Assembly: GCA_025989215.1 (NCBI GenBank)
Contig: JAPDNP010000008.1
Coordinates: 1 to 64,000 of the forward strand
From: Neisseriaceae bacterium JH1-16
GTDB lineage: Bacteria; Pseudomonadota; Gammaproteobacteria; Burkholderiales; Chromobacteriaceae
DNA length: 64,000 nt
Direction: 5' to 3'
The translations under genes and the position numbers were made by a program. This document shows positions 17,082 through 25,479 of this stretch, piece by piece (position 1 is the stretch's first letter; each line of letters starts with the position of its first letter). The notes beneath the pieces are model-generated. The model did not search any database and was not told where the DNA came from. It was given only the letters and a program-made list of their open reading frames with translations.

Positions 17082-18035
17082 ATGGCCCACCTCGTCGAAA
17101 CCATGGCCTACGTCGGCGACACCCCGTGGCACGGCCTGGGTAATCAGTTGACCGCCCATCAGCCTTTTACAACCTGGCTCACCGAAGCCGGCATGGACTG
17201 GACCATCGAGCAGAGCGACGTACTGTTCAACGTCCCCTCGGATGGCCTGCATATCCGCTCGCACGCCGATGCCAAGGTACTGTATCGCTCGGATACTTTG
17301 GCACCTCTGTCGATCGTATCGAACCGCTACAAGGTGGTTCAGCCTTCCGAGGTCCTGCACTTTTACCAGGACCTGGTGCATGCCGGCGGCTTCGAACTGG
17401 AAACCGCCGGGGTGCTCAAAGGCGGGCGCAAACTGTGGGCCCTCGCACGCACGGGCCAGGAAACGCTACTGCGTGCCGGCGATAACGTGAAGGCATATTT
17501 GTTACTTGCCACAAGTTGCGACGGCACACTTGCCACCACAGCCCAGTTCACTTCGGTGCGCGTGGTGTGCAACAACACCCTGCAGATGGCGGTCGGCGAC
17601 AAGACTGGTGCGGTCAAGGTGCCGCACTCGACCGTGTTCGATCCGCAAGCGGTCAAGGAAGCGTTGGGGCTCGGGTTGTCGTCCTGGGATCGGTTCATCG
17701 GCAATCTGCGCCAGTTGACCCGCCGCCCTGTCTCACCGCAGGAGGCCAAGCAGTACTTCGCCGATGTGCTCGATGAAGCCATGCTGGTTGGAGACGACAG
17801 CGTGGCTTCAAAGGCGATGCAGCAGCTTACTGCTTTATATAGTGGCGCCGGCATGGGCTCGATGCTGACCGGCACACGCGGGACGGCCTGGGGGCTGCTC
17901 AATGCGATGACCGAGTTCGTCGATCATCGTCGCCGGGCACGCAGTCAGGACTACCGGCTCGATTCAGCCTGGTTTGGCGCAGGTGCCACGCTCAAGCAGA
18001 AAGCGTTCGATGAAGCGCTCAAGCTGGTCGTGTAA
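17082..18035 (+). CDS. DUF932 domain protein (plasmid/phage type)
   Basis: A 317-residue member of the DUF932 family, common on plasmids, ICEs and phages. Characteristic features are the start with AYVGDTPWHGLG (about residues 9-20), VSNRYKVVQPSE near 83, and a second half with VRVVCNNTLQMAV. Biochemical role is not established; the gene commonly sits beside recombination genes, as here. Start chosen because AAAGGAGCAATCAC precedes the ATG at 17082. The next gene is the YqaJ exonuclease, 76 bp on. Confidence 0.85.
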   Translation: MAHLVETMAYVGDTPWHGLGNQLTAHQPFTTWLTEAGMDWTIEQSDVLFNVPSDGLHIRSHADAKVLYRSDTLAPLSIVSNRYKVVQPSEVLHFYQDLVHAGGFELETAGVLKGGRKLWALARTGQETLLRAGDNVKAYLLLATSCDGTLATTAQFTSVRVVCNNTLQMAVGDKTGAVKVPHSTVFDPQAVKEALGLGLSSWDRFIGNLRQLTRRPVSPQEAKQYFADVLDEAMLVGDDSVASKAMQQLTALYSGAGMGSMLTGTRGTAWGLLNAMTEFVDHRRRARSQDYRLDSAWFGAGATLKQKAFDEALKLVV

Positions 18036-18064
18036 CGACTTTTTCTCTTCGTTCTTCATCTGTC

Positions 18065-18091
18065 GGCCCGGTCGAGTTCGCTCGCCGGGCC
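18065..18091 (+). other. Intergenic hairpin before the YqaJ gene
   Basis: GGCCCGG (18065-18071) pairs with CCGGGCC (18085-18091), with an inner CGAG/CTCG stem and a TTCG tetraloop, 20 bp upstream of the YqaJ start. No T-run, so it probably stays in the mRNA. Confidence 0.5.
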
Positions 18092-18111
18092 TCGTTCTTT
18101 CTGGAGGTTGC

Positions 18112-19110
18112 ATGAGTGCCCTCGAACCCGCGCAGGGCAGATCCCCCCGTCCTGCACTCAAGCTGGTCAAGACAACGGCGCTGTCCCGTACCGACTGGCT
18201 GGCGGTACGCAGAACCGGCATCGGTGGGTCGGATGCGGCTGCCGCAGTGGGTCTGAATCCCTACAAGAGCCAGCTCGAACTGTGGCTGGAGAAGACCGGC
18301 CGGGATGCCGATCTGCCGAAGCCCGATCCGAACGACACGACGGAACCTATCTACTGGGGAACCCTGCTGGAGCCGATCGTAGCGGCGGCGTATACGCAGA
18401 AGACAGGCCACCGGGTGCGCAAGATCAATGCCGTCCTGCAACACCCCACCATCCCCTTCATGCTCGCCAACCTGGATCGCGAAGTGATCGGCGTGTCTGA
18501 CGTGCAGATTCTGGAGTGTAAGACGGCTGGCGAGTTCGGCGCCAGGCACTGGCAGAGCGGTGTGCCGGAATACGTGCAGCTACAGGTGCAGCACCAGTTG
18601 GCGGTCACCGGCAAGCGTGCTGCCGACGTAGCCGTGCTGCTGTGCGGGCAGGCGTTAGAAGTGCACCGGATCGAGCGGGACGACAACCTGATCGCTCGGC
18701 TGATCCCGTTGGAAGCGCAGTTCTGGCGCTATGTCGAAACCGATACCCCACCACCAGGAGACGGCTCAGAGTCAGCCGACCGCGCACTGCGCTGCCTGTA
18801 CCCCAGAGACAGCGGGGGCACAGTGGATTTCTCGGAGGACCGCCAGTTGTCAGCGGCGTTCGCCGATCTGGTTGCCGTGCGGGCCGAGATCGACGCCCGG
18901 GAACAGGTAGCGGCCAGGCTCAAGCAGACCCTGCAGCAAGCGATGGGCAACGCCTCGCGAGCACTGTTCGAGACCGGTGAAGTCAGCTTCAAGCGCAGCA
19001 AGGACAGCACCAGCACCGACCTGGAACGGCTGCTGGCCGATCATCCGCATCTTGCGCAGCGGTACGTCATCCCCAAAGCCGGCACCCGCCGCTTTCTCAT
19101 TTATCCCTAA
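18112..19110 (+). CDS. YqaJ-like viral recombinase exonuclease
   Basis: A 332-residue lambda-exonuclease-fold protein. The N-terminal motif RTGIGGSDAAAAVGLNPYKS (about residues 34-53) is the YqaJ signature. The nuclease active site is visible as E in WGTLLEPIV, D in LANLDREV and the catalytic pair in VQILECKTA (E-x-K). It should degrade double-stranded DNA from ends to give single strands for annealing, in partnership with the following gene product. ATG at 18112 has GGAGG 5 nt upstream. The C-terminal 80 residues are charged and helical. Confidence 0.87.
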   Translation: MSALEPAQGRSPRPALKLVKTTALSRTDWLAVRRTGIGGSDAAAAVGLNPYKSQLELWLEKTGRDADLPKPDPNDTTEPIYWGTLLEPIVAAAYTQKTGHRVRKINAVLQHPTIPFMLANLDREVIGVSDVQILECKTAGEFGARHWQSGVPEYVQLQVQHQLAVTGKRAADVAVLLCGQALEVHRIERDDNLIARLIPLEAQFWRYVETDTPPPGDGSESADRALRCLYPRDSGGTVDFSEDRQLSAAFADLVAVRAEIDAREQVAARLKQTLQQAMGNASRALFETGEVSFKRSKDSTSTDLERLLADHPHLAQRYVIPKAGTRRFLIYP

Positions 19111-19127
19111 TCCCGAGGAGTTTTCCG

Positions 19128-20042
19128 ATGCTCAAAGGACTCGCCATTACCCCGCCCGTCATCGGGCGCATTTCCATTGGTCGCGTGGTCGAGAAGAACG
19201 GCAAGCGGCTGCCGGAGAAGGACGACCAGTTCACGCTGACGACGCAGGTGCAGAACCGCGACGGCTGGATACTGCACCCGCTCAACGAATCACTGCGCAA
19301 GGCCACGCTGGGCAAGCTGCGATCGATCCCGGTCCGGATGCTGTTCAACGAACCTGATCTGAATCTGCGCGCGGAATATTGCCTATTCGATCGCAATACC
19401 GGTCGTCCCGTCTGCGTCGGTAATGGCGAGCGGTGCAAGCGCGTGGGTCGCGATGGCATAGCGATCCTGCCCTGCCCGTCGCCGGACGGCTGCCAGTTCG
19501 GCGGTCACGGCGGCTGCAAGCCGTATGGTCGACTCAACGTCATTGTGGGTGACGAAGATGAGATGGGATCGTTCATCTTCAGGACCACGTCTTTCAATTC
19601 GATCCGAACACTCGCTGCGCGGCTGCATTACTTCAGTGGGGTATCGGGCAACCTGCTGGCCTGCCTGGCGTTGGAACTGAGGCTGCGTGGCAAGTCCACG
19701 GCGCAGAGCTACCGGTCTGCGATCTACTACGTCGACCTGGGGATTCGGACTGGCAGTACGCTGGAAGCCACCCTCACCGAAGCGCGCGAGCTGGACGCAC
19801 GGCGCAAAACGGCCGGGTTCAACCAGGTGGGGCTGGACGCGGCGGCCAAGCTGGGCTTCAGCAACGGCGCGTTCGAGGACAGTCCGGAGGAAGCTGCGGC
19901 GGTGGTCGAGGAATTCTTCCCCGAGGGCACGGACGACCGTTCGGACTCTGGTGACGCAGAGAAGTCCGGTGAGGGCAAGCCCCCTACCTTGCGAGACAAG
20001 TTGGACCGCAAGGCAGCGTTGCTGGGCGGGGCGACTGCATGA
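19128..20042 (+). CDS. Putative metal-binding recombination partner of YqaJ
   Basis: A 304-residue protein commonly annotated as hydrolase or metal-binding protein on ICEs. A cluster of cysteines and a histidine (CVGNGERCKRV, LPCPSPDGCQFGGHGGCKPYG, about residues 88-130) looks like a metal site, and may be an iron-sulfur or zinc site. It follows the YqaJ gene by 17 bp with a strong GAGGAG ribosome binding site. By position it may be the single-strand annealing or DNA-binding partner, but I see no RecT/Beta signature. The C-terminus is acidic. Confidence 0.6.
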   Translation: MLKGLAITPPVIGRISIGRVVEKNGKRLPEKDDQFTLTTQVQNRDGWILHPLNESLRKATLGKLRSIPVRMLFNEPDLNLRAEYCLFDRNTGRPVCVGNGERCKRVGRDGIAILPCPSPDGCQFGGHGGCKPYGRLNVIVGDEDEMGSFIFRTTSFNSIRTLAARLHYFSGVSGNLLACLALELRLRGKSTAQSYRSAIYYVDLGIRTGSTLEATLTEARELDARRKTAGFNQVGLDAAAKLGFSNGAFEDSPEEAAAVVEEFFPEGTDDRSDSGDAEKSGEGKPPTLRDKLDRKAALLGGATA

Positions 20043-20980
20043 TCCGGCCATCCTGCTGGGTGCTGGCGATCGGGACCACCGGGACAGCGCTCTGCCTGTC
20101 GGTGCTGGCCGGCTGGCAGCGCGGCGGGGCGCTGGCCGAGAGGTTGGTATGGGTAGCAATCGGCATTGTGCTGGTCGTCAGTGCGCACCTGCTGCCGGCG
20201 CTGATCCGGGATTTGCCATACCGGGTACGTGCCGTTGCCGGCGTCTTGTGGCTCGCCTGCATGGCGACGGCCTGTTCCGGTCACCTGACGTTCTTCCTGC
20301 TGGCCCAGCGGCATGCCGGGGAACTGCGGGCCTCAGCGGTTCCCGTGTCCGAGACGGCTCCGTCCGGCCGCAGTCTCACGGTGGTCACGGCGGAGCGGGC
20401 TGGCGTCACCGCACGACTGGCTACGATCATTGCGCAGCGCTGTATGGGCAACTGCACGACGCGGGAAGCCCGTCGTATCACGCTTGCCGCCAAGCTTGAT
20501 GCACTGGACGCCGAAGCCGACGACATTCGACGTCGGCAGGCAGCGGATGACAGGGCCGTGACCCGACGCGACGCCCTGGCGACCGATCCAGTCACGGGGC
20601 GACTCGCGGCGCTACTCGGCACGACCGTCGCGCGCGTCGATCTGCTGTCGGGTCTCACCTTCGCGGCGGTGCTGGAAGGCGTTGCCTGCTTGCTGTGGAC
20701 GATCGCGCTGCAGCCCCGGTCAGCTCTGGGGATCATGGCAGTCGTGCCCCCAGTCACGGCGGGGCACGAAGCGAACGGCAGTCATACGCCGGACAGCGCT
20801 CCAGTCACGCCGTTACCGGCAGACGCATCGCCCGATCCCGAGGTGACGCAGCTCATGCGGGACATCGCCGCCGGGCGGGTCCGCCCGACTGTCGCCGACA
20901 TCCGCAAGCACTGTGGCTGCTCACAAGCCCGCGCGACTTTCCTGCGCCGTCAACTCGCCACGACCAACTCGAAGGCATAA
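20039..20980 (+). CDS. Membrane protein with C-terminal helix-turn-helix-like tail
   Basis: A 313-residue protein with three hydrophobic segments in the first 90 residues (about 5-24, 36-56, 65-88) and one near 202-220. A charged helical region (about 130-190, LDALDAEADDIRRRQAADD) lies between. The last 45 residues (TVADIRKHCGCSQARATFLRR) look like a winged or ParB-type helix-turn-helix found at the end of KorB/TrbJ-type plasmid proteins. It overlaps the upstream gene by 4 bp. The family is unknown to me; a DNA-tethering or transfer role is a guess. Confidence 0.6.
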   Translation: MIRPSCWVLAIGTTGTALCLSVLAGWQRGGALAERLVWVAIGIVLVVSAHLLPALIRDLPYRVRAVAGVLWLACMATACSGHLTFFLLAQRHAGELRASAVPVSETAPSGRSLTVVTAERAGVTARLATIIAQRCMGNCTTREARRITLAAKLDALDAEADDIRRRQAADDRAVTRRDALATDPVTGRLAALLGTTVARVDLLSGLTFAAVLEGVACLLWTIALQPRSALGIMAVVPPVTAGHEANGSHTPDSAPVTPLPADASPDPEVTQLMRDIAAGRVRPTVADIRKHCGCSQARATFLRRQLATTNSKA

Positions 20981-21035
20981 ACCGGGCATCCGCCCGACGC
21001 GCGTTTTCCCTTCTTCCCACCTGACGTGTCCACAT

Positions 21036-21055
21036 CCGGCCCCACCGGAGGCCGG
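21036..21055 (+). other. Intergenic hairpin before the 100-residue gene
   Basis: CCGGCC (21036-21041) pairs with GGCCGG (21050-21055), about 26 bp upstream of the ATG at 21082. A weaker stem, CGGGC/GCCCG, lies at 20982-20995. Same arrangement as before 17082 and 18112. Confidence 0.4.
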
Positions 21056-21081
21056 CACTCGTCCCTATTCAGGAGCACTAC

Positions 21082-21384
21082 ATGACGGATCACTCCCTAC
21101 CCGCATTACCCCGATCGCGCCTGCCCCTCGGCCGCCTGCTGGCCACGCCCGCCGCGCTCAGTGCTCTGCAGACCGCTAACGTCTCGATCTTTACCCTAGT
21201 GAACCGCCACGCCCGTGGCGACTGGGGCGATGTGTGCGACGAAGACCGGCAGCACAACGATCTTGCTGCCGTTGCCGGTGAGCGCGTGCTATCCAGCTAC
21301 TCGCTGCCGAACGGACAGAAGGTCTGGATCATCACCGAATGGGACCGCTCGGTGACGACCGTCCTGCTGCCGGAAGACTACTAA
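21082..21384 (+). CDS. Conserved plasmid/ICE protein of unknown function
   Basis: A 100-residue protein with a pattern I recognise from plasmid and ICE gene sets: RHARGDWGDVCDEDRQHND (about residues 43-61), ERVLSSYSLPNG and ITEWDRSVTTVLLPEDY. Homologues are often mislabelled as restriction subunits; nothing here supports that. A strong ribosome binding site (CAGGAGCACTAC) precedes it. Its stop overlaps the next start by one base (TAATG). Confidence 0.7.
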   Translation: MTDHSLPALPRSRLPLGRLLATPAALSALQTANVSIFTLVNRHARGDWGDVCDEDRQHNDLAAVAGERVLSSYSLPNGQKVWIITEWDRSVTTVLLPEDY

Positions 21385-22010
21385 TGAACATGCTGATCCA
21401 GAAATTTCATCCTGTCTTGCGCCTCGGCCGGCGGCTCACGGTAGCCACCTCAGGCAAGCCGCTCCTCAGCCGGCAGGGCGACTGGGACGGTGGCAGTCCC
21501 CTGCACTGCGTCGCTATGGCGCTCGCGTTGCTCGGCAAGTTGTCTGATCCGGTTCAGGTCTGGCGGTGTCGGGACGGTCCCGAAAGCCGCTTCTGGAGTC
21601 GCGCCTGGCCTCACTACTTGCACGGCCTAACACTATCGGAACTGGCGAGCTTCGTTTGGGAGCTGAACTGTGGCGTGCAGCCGGGTGCCGTCAAGGGCAA
21701 TGCAGCGGTGGTGCTGCGTTTCTGCACGCAAGAACTGGCTAAGGGCTGGCCGGTGATCGTCGGCTGGCACAGCCGGGAGCGTGCCCATACCGCGCTGGCG
21801 GTCGGCATCGAGGGGCGCCAGCGCAAGCAGGGCTTCACGCCCCACGCTCTGCTGCTGCTCGATCCGGCCGAAGCTGAACCGAGGCTGGCCGGTTTCAATG
21901 CTCGACTGGAACTCAGCAAGAACAAGCGACCGACCTACGTCACTGCGGCGGCAACGTACCCTGTCTCGATCGAAGGAGCCGTATCGATCCGGCTATCCCG
22001 CCCACCGTAA
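21384..22010 (+). CDS. Papain-like (C39-type) cysteine peptidase homologue
   Basis: A 208-residue protein that I read as a C39/papain-like fold. A Cys in GGSPLHCVAMALALLG (about residue 44) sits at the start of a helix, a His in RERAHTALAVG (about 138) begins a strand, and an Asp in LLLLDPAEAE (about 160) could complete the triad. No signal peptide or membrane segment is seen, unlike bacteriocin-processing transporters. It ends the ICE-type operon, stop to stop with the convergent XRE gene (22010/22011). Confidence 0.5.
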   Translation: MNMLIQKFHPVLRLGRRLTVATSGKPLLSRQGDWDGGSPLHCVAMALALLGKLSDPVQVWRCRDGPESRFWSRAWPHYLHGLTLSELASFVWELNCGVQPGAVKGNAAVVLRFCTQELAKGWPVIVGWHSRERAHTALAVGIEGRQRKQGFTPHALLLLDPAEAEPRLAGFNARLELSKNKRPTYVTAAATYPVSIEGAVSIRLSRPP

Positions 22011-22340
22011 TCACCGCAACCGGCGGCGCTTGATCTCGGGCGGTGTCGCGGTGTTCGCCCGCCGCTCCCCGCTTGGTGCACGTGGGATATCGGTCATCGG
22101 TGCAAACAGTTCCGCCAGGCTGATCCCGATCGCGTGGCAAATGTCTGCCAACGTTTCGATTGAGGGGTTGGCCGCGCCGCGCTCTATGGCAGATATGTAC
22201 GTTCGGTCCACCTGTGCCTCGAACGCCAACGTTTCCTGCGACTTGTCGACAGCATGCCGGCACTCCTTGATCCGTTTGCCAAGTGCAATCGAGATCGGGG
22301 CCGGCCTGGCAGTAGGAGTGTTTGAGCGCTTGGCAGTCAT
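22011..22340 (-). CDS. XRE-family transcriptional regulator
   Basis: A 109-residue helix-turn-helix protein. The HTH runs from ALGKRIKECR through SQETLAFEAQVDRTYISAIERG to NPSIETLADICHAIGISLAELF (about residues 20-78), the standard lambda Cro/C1 type fold. The tail is basic. It converges on the ICE-type operon and reads away from the outer membrane protein gene, whose promoter lies in the 180 bp upstream. ATG at 22340 is my choice; an in-frame GTG at 22358 is an alternative. It may regulate the island operon or the neighbouring OMP gene. Confidence 0.85.
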   Translation of the reverse strand: MTAKRSNTPTARPAPISIALGKRIKECRHAVDKSQETLAFEAQVDRTYISAIERGAANPSIETLADICHAIGISLAELFAPMTDIPRAPSGERRANTATPPEIKRRRLR

Positions 22341-22521
22341 GGCATGCAGGATGCCCACCTGATGACTGATTATCGACGCTATAGAAACAGCAAAAATTGT
22401 CGCCTTTACTCTACAATGCGTTACGCATGGGTGGTGAGACCGTCTTATCCATATCGGGTCTGACTTGGTGTAAGCCAGTATTCCCGAGAACGACCATTTT
22501 TAATCTCAACAGGGGGATTTC

Positions 22522-23802
22522 ATGAAAAGAACCTTAATCGCAGCAGCCTGTCTCGCCTCATTTTCGGCTTATGGACAGACTTATGTCGGTCTTGAGGTTG
22601 GCAAGGCCGACCATAGCAAGTACAGCGTCAACGACATGGAGTGGGATAGCCTGTCGATCACCAAGAACGACAACCATCCGACGGGGTGGGGCCTGTATGT
22701 CGGGCACGGCATCAATGACTACCTGTCTGCCGAACTGGGCTACCTGAACTTGGGCAAGAAGAAGGTCGCGGGAACGGATAGCGGTGCGGTAGCCGATGCC
22801 TCCATCGGCATCGACGGCCTTGCCTTATCCTTCTTGGCAGGCAAAAGCCTCGGCCCCATCAAGCCTTACGTCAGGCTCGGTATGATGTACGCGCGTCGCC
22901 AGCGCGATGTCACCCCGTCCGGAAATGCGGCAGCCGTATTTGCCAACCCGAATCCTGAGCATTCTGAAACCTCTGCGGTGCGGCCACTTTACGGTGTCGG
23001 CGTGGAAGCGGAACTCAGCCGTAGCGTATCGCTCCGTGCCGACTACAGCGTGGTGAAGGATGCATACGTCGATTACATCAACAACATCGACAACGGCTAC
23101 ATCAAACGTAGTGTCACGCTAGCTTCCTTGGGGCTGCTCTATAAATTCGACAGCAGGCCAAACGGCACCGCGCTAGGGGACGGCAAATGGTCGATGGGGT
23201 TGGCCGGAGGCTGGTCGAAGACCTCAGCGCGGCTCACAGGCGGGCACTACACAGGCAATATCTGGGACCTGAGGACGAATACGGTAGATTCCCAGGTGAG
23301 CGGCAACATGTCGGATAACAAGACCGGCACCACCTACCGCCTATCGCTCTTCCGGGATGAAGGGCCATACGAGCTGGAGGTCTACCTCGCCACCCTCGGC
23401 GAATACCGGTCGAGAAGTGCCGTCAATGGCGTCACAGGCGGCGGCAATATCCTGACCGGGGCGACCACCCGCACCGCCAACGCCTTCGGTGCCGACGTGG
23501 GGTACAAATTTGAACCACGACCATCGCTGTTGATCATCCCGAAAGTCGGCTTGGCGGCAGTCAAGACACGTGACGAGATCTACAACAACCTGGATTTTGC
23601 TGGTGTGGAAGGCTCGGCACGTGGGCCGGTCGTGAATCACACCGTACTTTCTCCAACACTTGGCCTAACAGTTGGCTATCAGTTGACCAAATCGATCGAA
23701 GCCCGGTTGGGGTACGACCACTACTTCCGCTCCGGAACCGATTCAGCGCTTGGCAAGGGGAGCATCGATACACTGTCTGCCGGGGTAAAGATCGGGCTCT
23801 AG
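22522..23802 (+). CDS. Outer membrane protein with two tandem beta-barrel domains
   Basis: A 426-residue protein with signal peptide (MKRTLIAAACLASFSAYG, cleavage near 18). Residues 20-210 form an OmpA/Opa-like eight-strand barrel, recognisable from alternating amphipathic strands (YVGLEVGKADHSKY, GLYVGHGINDYLSAELGYLN) and a terminal aromatic strand (LASLGLLYKF). Residues 215-426 start again with GKWSMGLAGGWSKTS and end with a second barrel-type strand (LSAGVKIGL). Strong ribosome binding site (AGGGGGATTTC). Function in the island is unknown; a surface-exclusion or phage-receptor role is possible. Confidence 0.75.
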   Translation: MKRTLIAAACLASFSAYGQTYVGLEVGKADHSKYSVNDMEWDSLSITKNDNHPTGWGLYVGHGINDYLSAELGYLNLGKKKVAGTDSGAVADASIGIDGLALSFLAGKSLGPIKPYVRLGMMYARRQRDVTPSGNAAAVFANPNPEHSETSAVRPLYGVGVEAELSRSVSLRADYSVVKDAYVDYINNIDNGYIKRSVTLASLGLLYKFDSRPNGTALGDGKWSMGLAGGWSKTSARLTGGHYTGNIWDLRTNTVDSQVSGNMSDNKTGTTYRLSLFRDEGPYELEVYLATLGEYRSRSAVNGVTGGGNILTGATTRTANAFGADVGYKFEPRPSLLIIPKVGLAAVKTRDEIYNNLDFAGVEGSARGPVVNHTVLSPTLGLTVGYQLTKSIEARLGYDHYFRSGTDSALGKGSIDTLSAGVKIGL

Positions 23803-24183
23803 GCACAGACTCCGGTGAATAAGGACACTCATTCCGCCACAAACTGGAATGGGTGACCAGACTGCCCCGGAATCCAAATCTTTTCCGGCTACATCGGCCA
23901 GCTCTACATCGAGTGGGGAGAAGATAAAGGCTACAAGCCAACATCTCTCCACCGCATCGTGCATCTAGCGCTGGAGCTGCGCGACACCGTGCAGCAGCAG
24001 ACATCCATGCATCTCGACGGCGGCTCGATTGACCCCCATCACAGCTTCATACCGCAGCGTGCACCGGATCTGCTGACGGCTATCAGTAGCGGCGAGCAGA
24101 AGATCCAATTCCCACAACTCATTTCACAACCCTGTAGAGAACGGTTTAAACCGCTATCTATGACGCTTCTTTCAAGGACTCTC
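23803..24183. other. Gap with a possible gene remnant
   Basis: About 380 bp. From 23868 to 24170 one plus-strand frame is open and protein-like (GYIGQLYIEWGEDKGYKP and SLHRIVHLALELRDTVQQQ), in frame with the next gene but without a start or ribosome binding site. I read it as the remnant of a lost gene rather than an N-terminal extension, since the next gene starts with a clear signal peptide. Confidence 0.45.
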
Positions 24184-24552
24184 ATGCGTACCTATATTCT
24201 CGCCATTGCTCTCGCTCTCTCGACTTCCAGCGCATTCGCAGTATCTACCTGCGACACTATGCCAACCAAAAACCAACAGAACGACTGTTGGTCGGCAATG
24301 ATCGGCAGTGAAATGCAGGAAGCTGATGAGTATGTTTCCGCAGTAAAGGAATCGCGCAAGGTTCCTGCGGCGGTGAAACAGAAGGTCAAAGCAAAACGTC
24401 AAGCGATCACATCTGACGCAAATCGTCAGTGTGCGAAAGACAATCTCGGTTATCCGGAAAATAAGTGTTACATCGAGCAAATCCAGAAGTTCAAAGATTT
24501 CACCTACAAAGAAACCGCGAAATATGGCGTGCTCGACAAGCGGCTAGATTGA
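24184..24552 (+). CDS. Small secreted protein, LprI/DUF1311-like, copy 1
   Basis: A 122-residue protein starting with a signal peptide (MRTYILAIALALSTSSAFA). The mature part has four cysteines (CDTM, NDCWSAMI, NRQCAKDN, NKCYIEQI) and is otherwise helical, similar in spacing to the lysozyme-inhibitor-like LprI/DUF1311 fold. The end (ETAKYGVLDKRLD) parallels that of the next gene. Start chosen at 24184, preceded by AAGGA. Longer in-frame sequence upstream has no start signal. Role unknown; possibly protection of the cell envelope. Confidence 0.65.
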   Translation: MRTYILAIALALSTSSAFAVSTCDTMPTKNQQNDCWSAMIGSEMQEADEYVSAVKESRKVPAAVKQKVKAKRQAITSDANRQCAKDNLGYPENKCYIEQIQKFKDFTYKETAKYGVLDKRLD

Positions 24553-24594
24553 AATAAGAAATTTCCGAACTCCACTATCTCCTAGAAAAACTTC

Positions 24595-24939
24595 ATGCGT
24601 AAACATATTATCACCCTCACTTTTGCTGTAATCAGCACTCAGGCCTTGGCTGGAGCTAGCGATATCTGCAACATGAAACCTAGCCAGTATGAACGCGACC
24701 AGTGTATTGAGTACGGTGCCCGTGGCAGCATGTTGCGTGTGAAAGGCAACAGCGATCGTTTGATGCAATCTACCCGTGTTCCTCAGTCGGAAAAAGAGAG
24801 CATCGCGAAGTCGCACAAGCAGTGGGCCAGCAAGGTCGAAAGCAAGTGCTCGACCAACGAGTGCTACTGGGACATGGCTAGCAAGCGTAATAACGAGTTG
24901 GAGCAGATCATGGCTAAGTACGGCATTGCACCGCTGTAA
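24595..24939 (+). CDS. Small secreted protein, paralogue of the preceding gene
   Basis: A 114-residue protein with signal peptide (MRKHIITLTFAVISTQALA). Four cysteines follow (ICNMKP, DQCIEY, SKCSTN, NECYWDM), in the same order as in the neighbour, and it ends LEQIMAKYGIAPL where the neighbour has ETAKYGVLDK. The two are diverged paralogues arising by tandem duplication, with 42 bp between them. The gene is followed by a strong terminator. Confidence 0.65.
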   Translation: MRKHIITLTFAVISTQALAGASDICNMKPSQYERDQCIEYGARGSMLRVKGNSDRLMQSTRVPQSEKESIAKSHKQWASKVESKCSTNECYWDMASKRNNELEQIMAKYGIAPL

Positions 24940-24954
24940 GCCTGTAGGCATAAC

Positions 24955-25001
24955 GATGAGAGTGGGCGTAACGCCCACTCTCATCTATGTCGCTTTTTTT
25001 T
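24955..25001 (+). terminator. Strong rho-independent terminator
   Basis: GATGAGAGTGGGCG pairs perfectly with CGCCCACTCTCATC (24955-24985) around a short TAA loop, followed by a run of nine T at 24993-25001. It ends the transcript of the two secreted proteins. Confidence 0.9.
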
Positions 25002-25479
25002 TCGTCTTATTGCAGCAGTTATTTTAATATAACCAAGTTTCCATTCCGGCTCGATAGAGTAAAGCAATGTTGCTCTTATCAAATACGGACAGCAACCATC
25101 AGATCAGGCGAAATTAGGCAATTTATCAAGTAACGACCTGGCCCCGGAGAACAATTATTAGAGCTCCCGTAATAGAACCATCTCGGGACAGACAAGCAGT
25201 CAAACGACTATTCTGTTTAAATTCAATAACTTACGGGCATGGCGATTTTATACTTCCTGTTCAGAAACCATGCTACAACAGCGCATCGATCAATTGCACC
25301 CGAGTGGACGCAAGCCGGTAAATGACGAGCAGTAAATGGGCTTTAATAACCACCAGCGTATCAAATATTGCCGTGACCAGCCCGAGTGCAAGCCTTGGCA
25401 ACCACAGTCGCACCCGGCGAACACAACACCTCATAAGTCTTTGATTACAAAGAGAGGGAGAAAAAACGGATATCCATGT
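25002..25479. other. Non-coding stretch
   Basis: About 480 bp, AT-rich at its start, without a gene or repeat that I can support. It precedes the integrase fossil and may be the former end region of an older element. Confidence 0.4.

Noticed and set aside
23959-24552. 197-residue reading of the first secreted protein
   Set aside because: A signal peptide begins at 24184 with a ribosome binding site; the N-terminal extension has neither start signal nor likely function.
24943-24950. Isolated TGTAGGCA in the middle of the island
   Set aside because: A single octamer is expected by chance once or twice in this length; it is not paired and not near an end, so it is not counted as an arm site.
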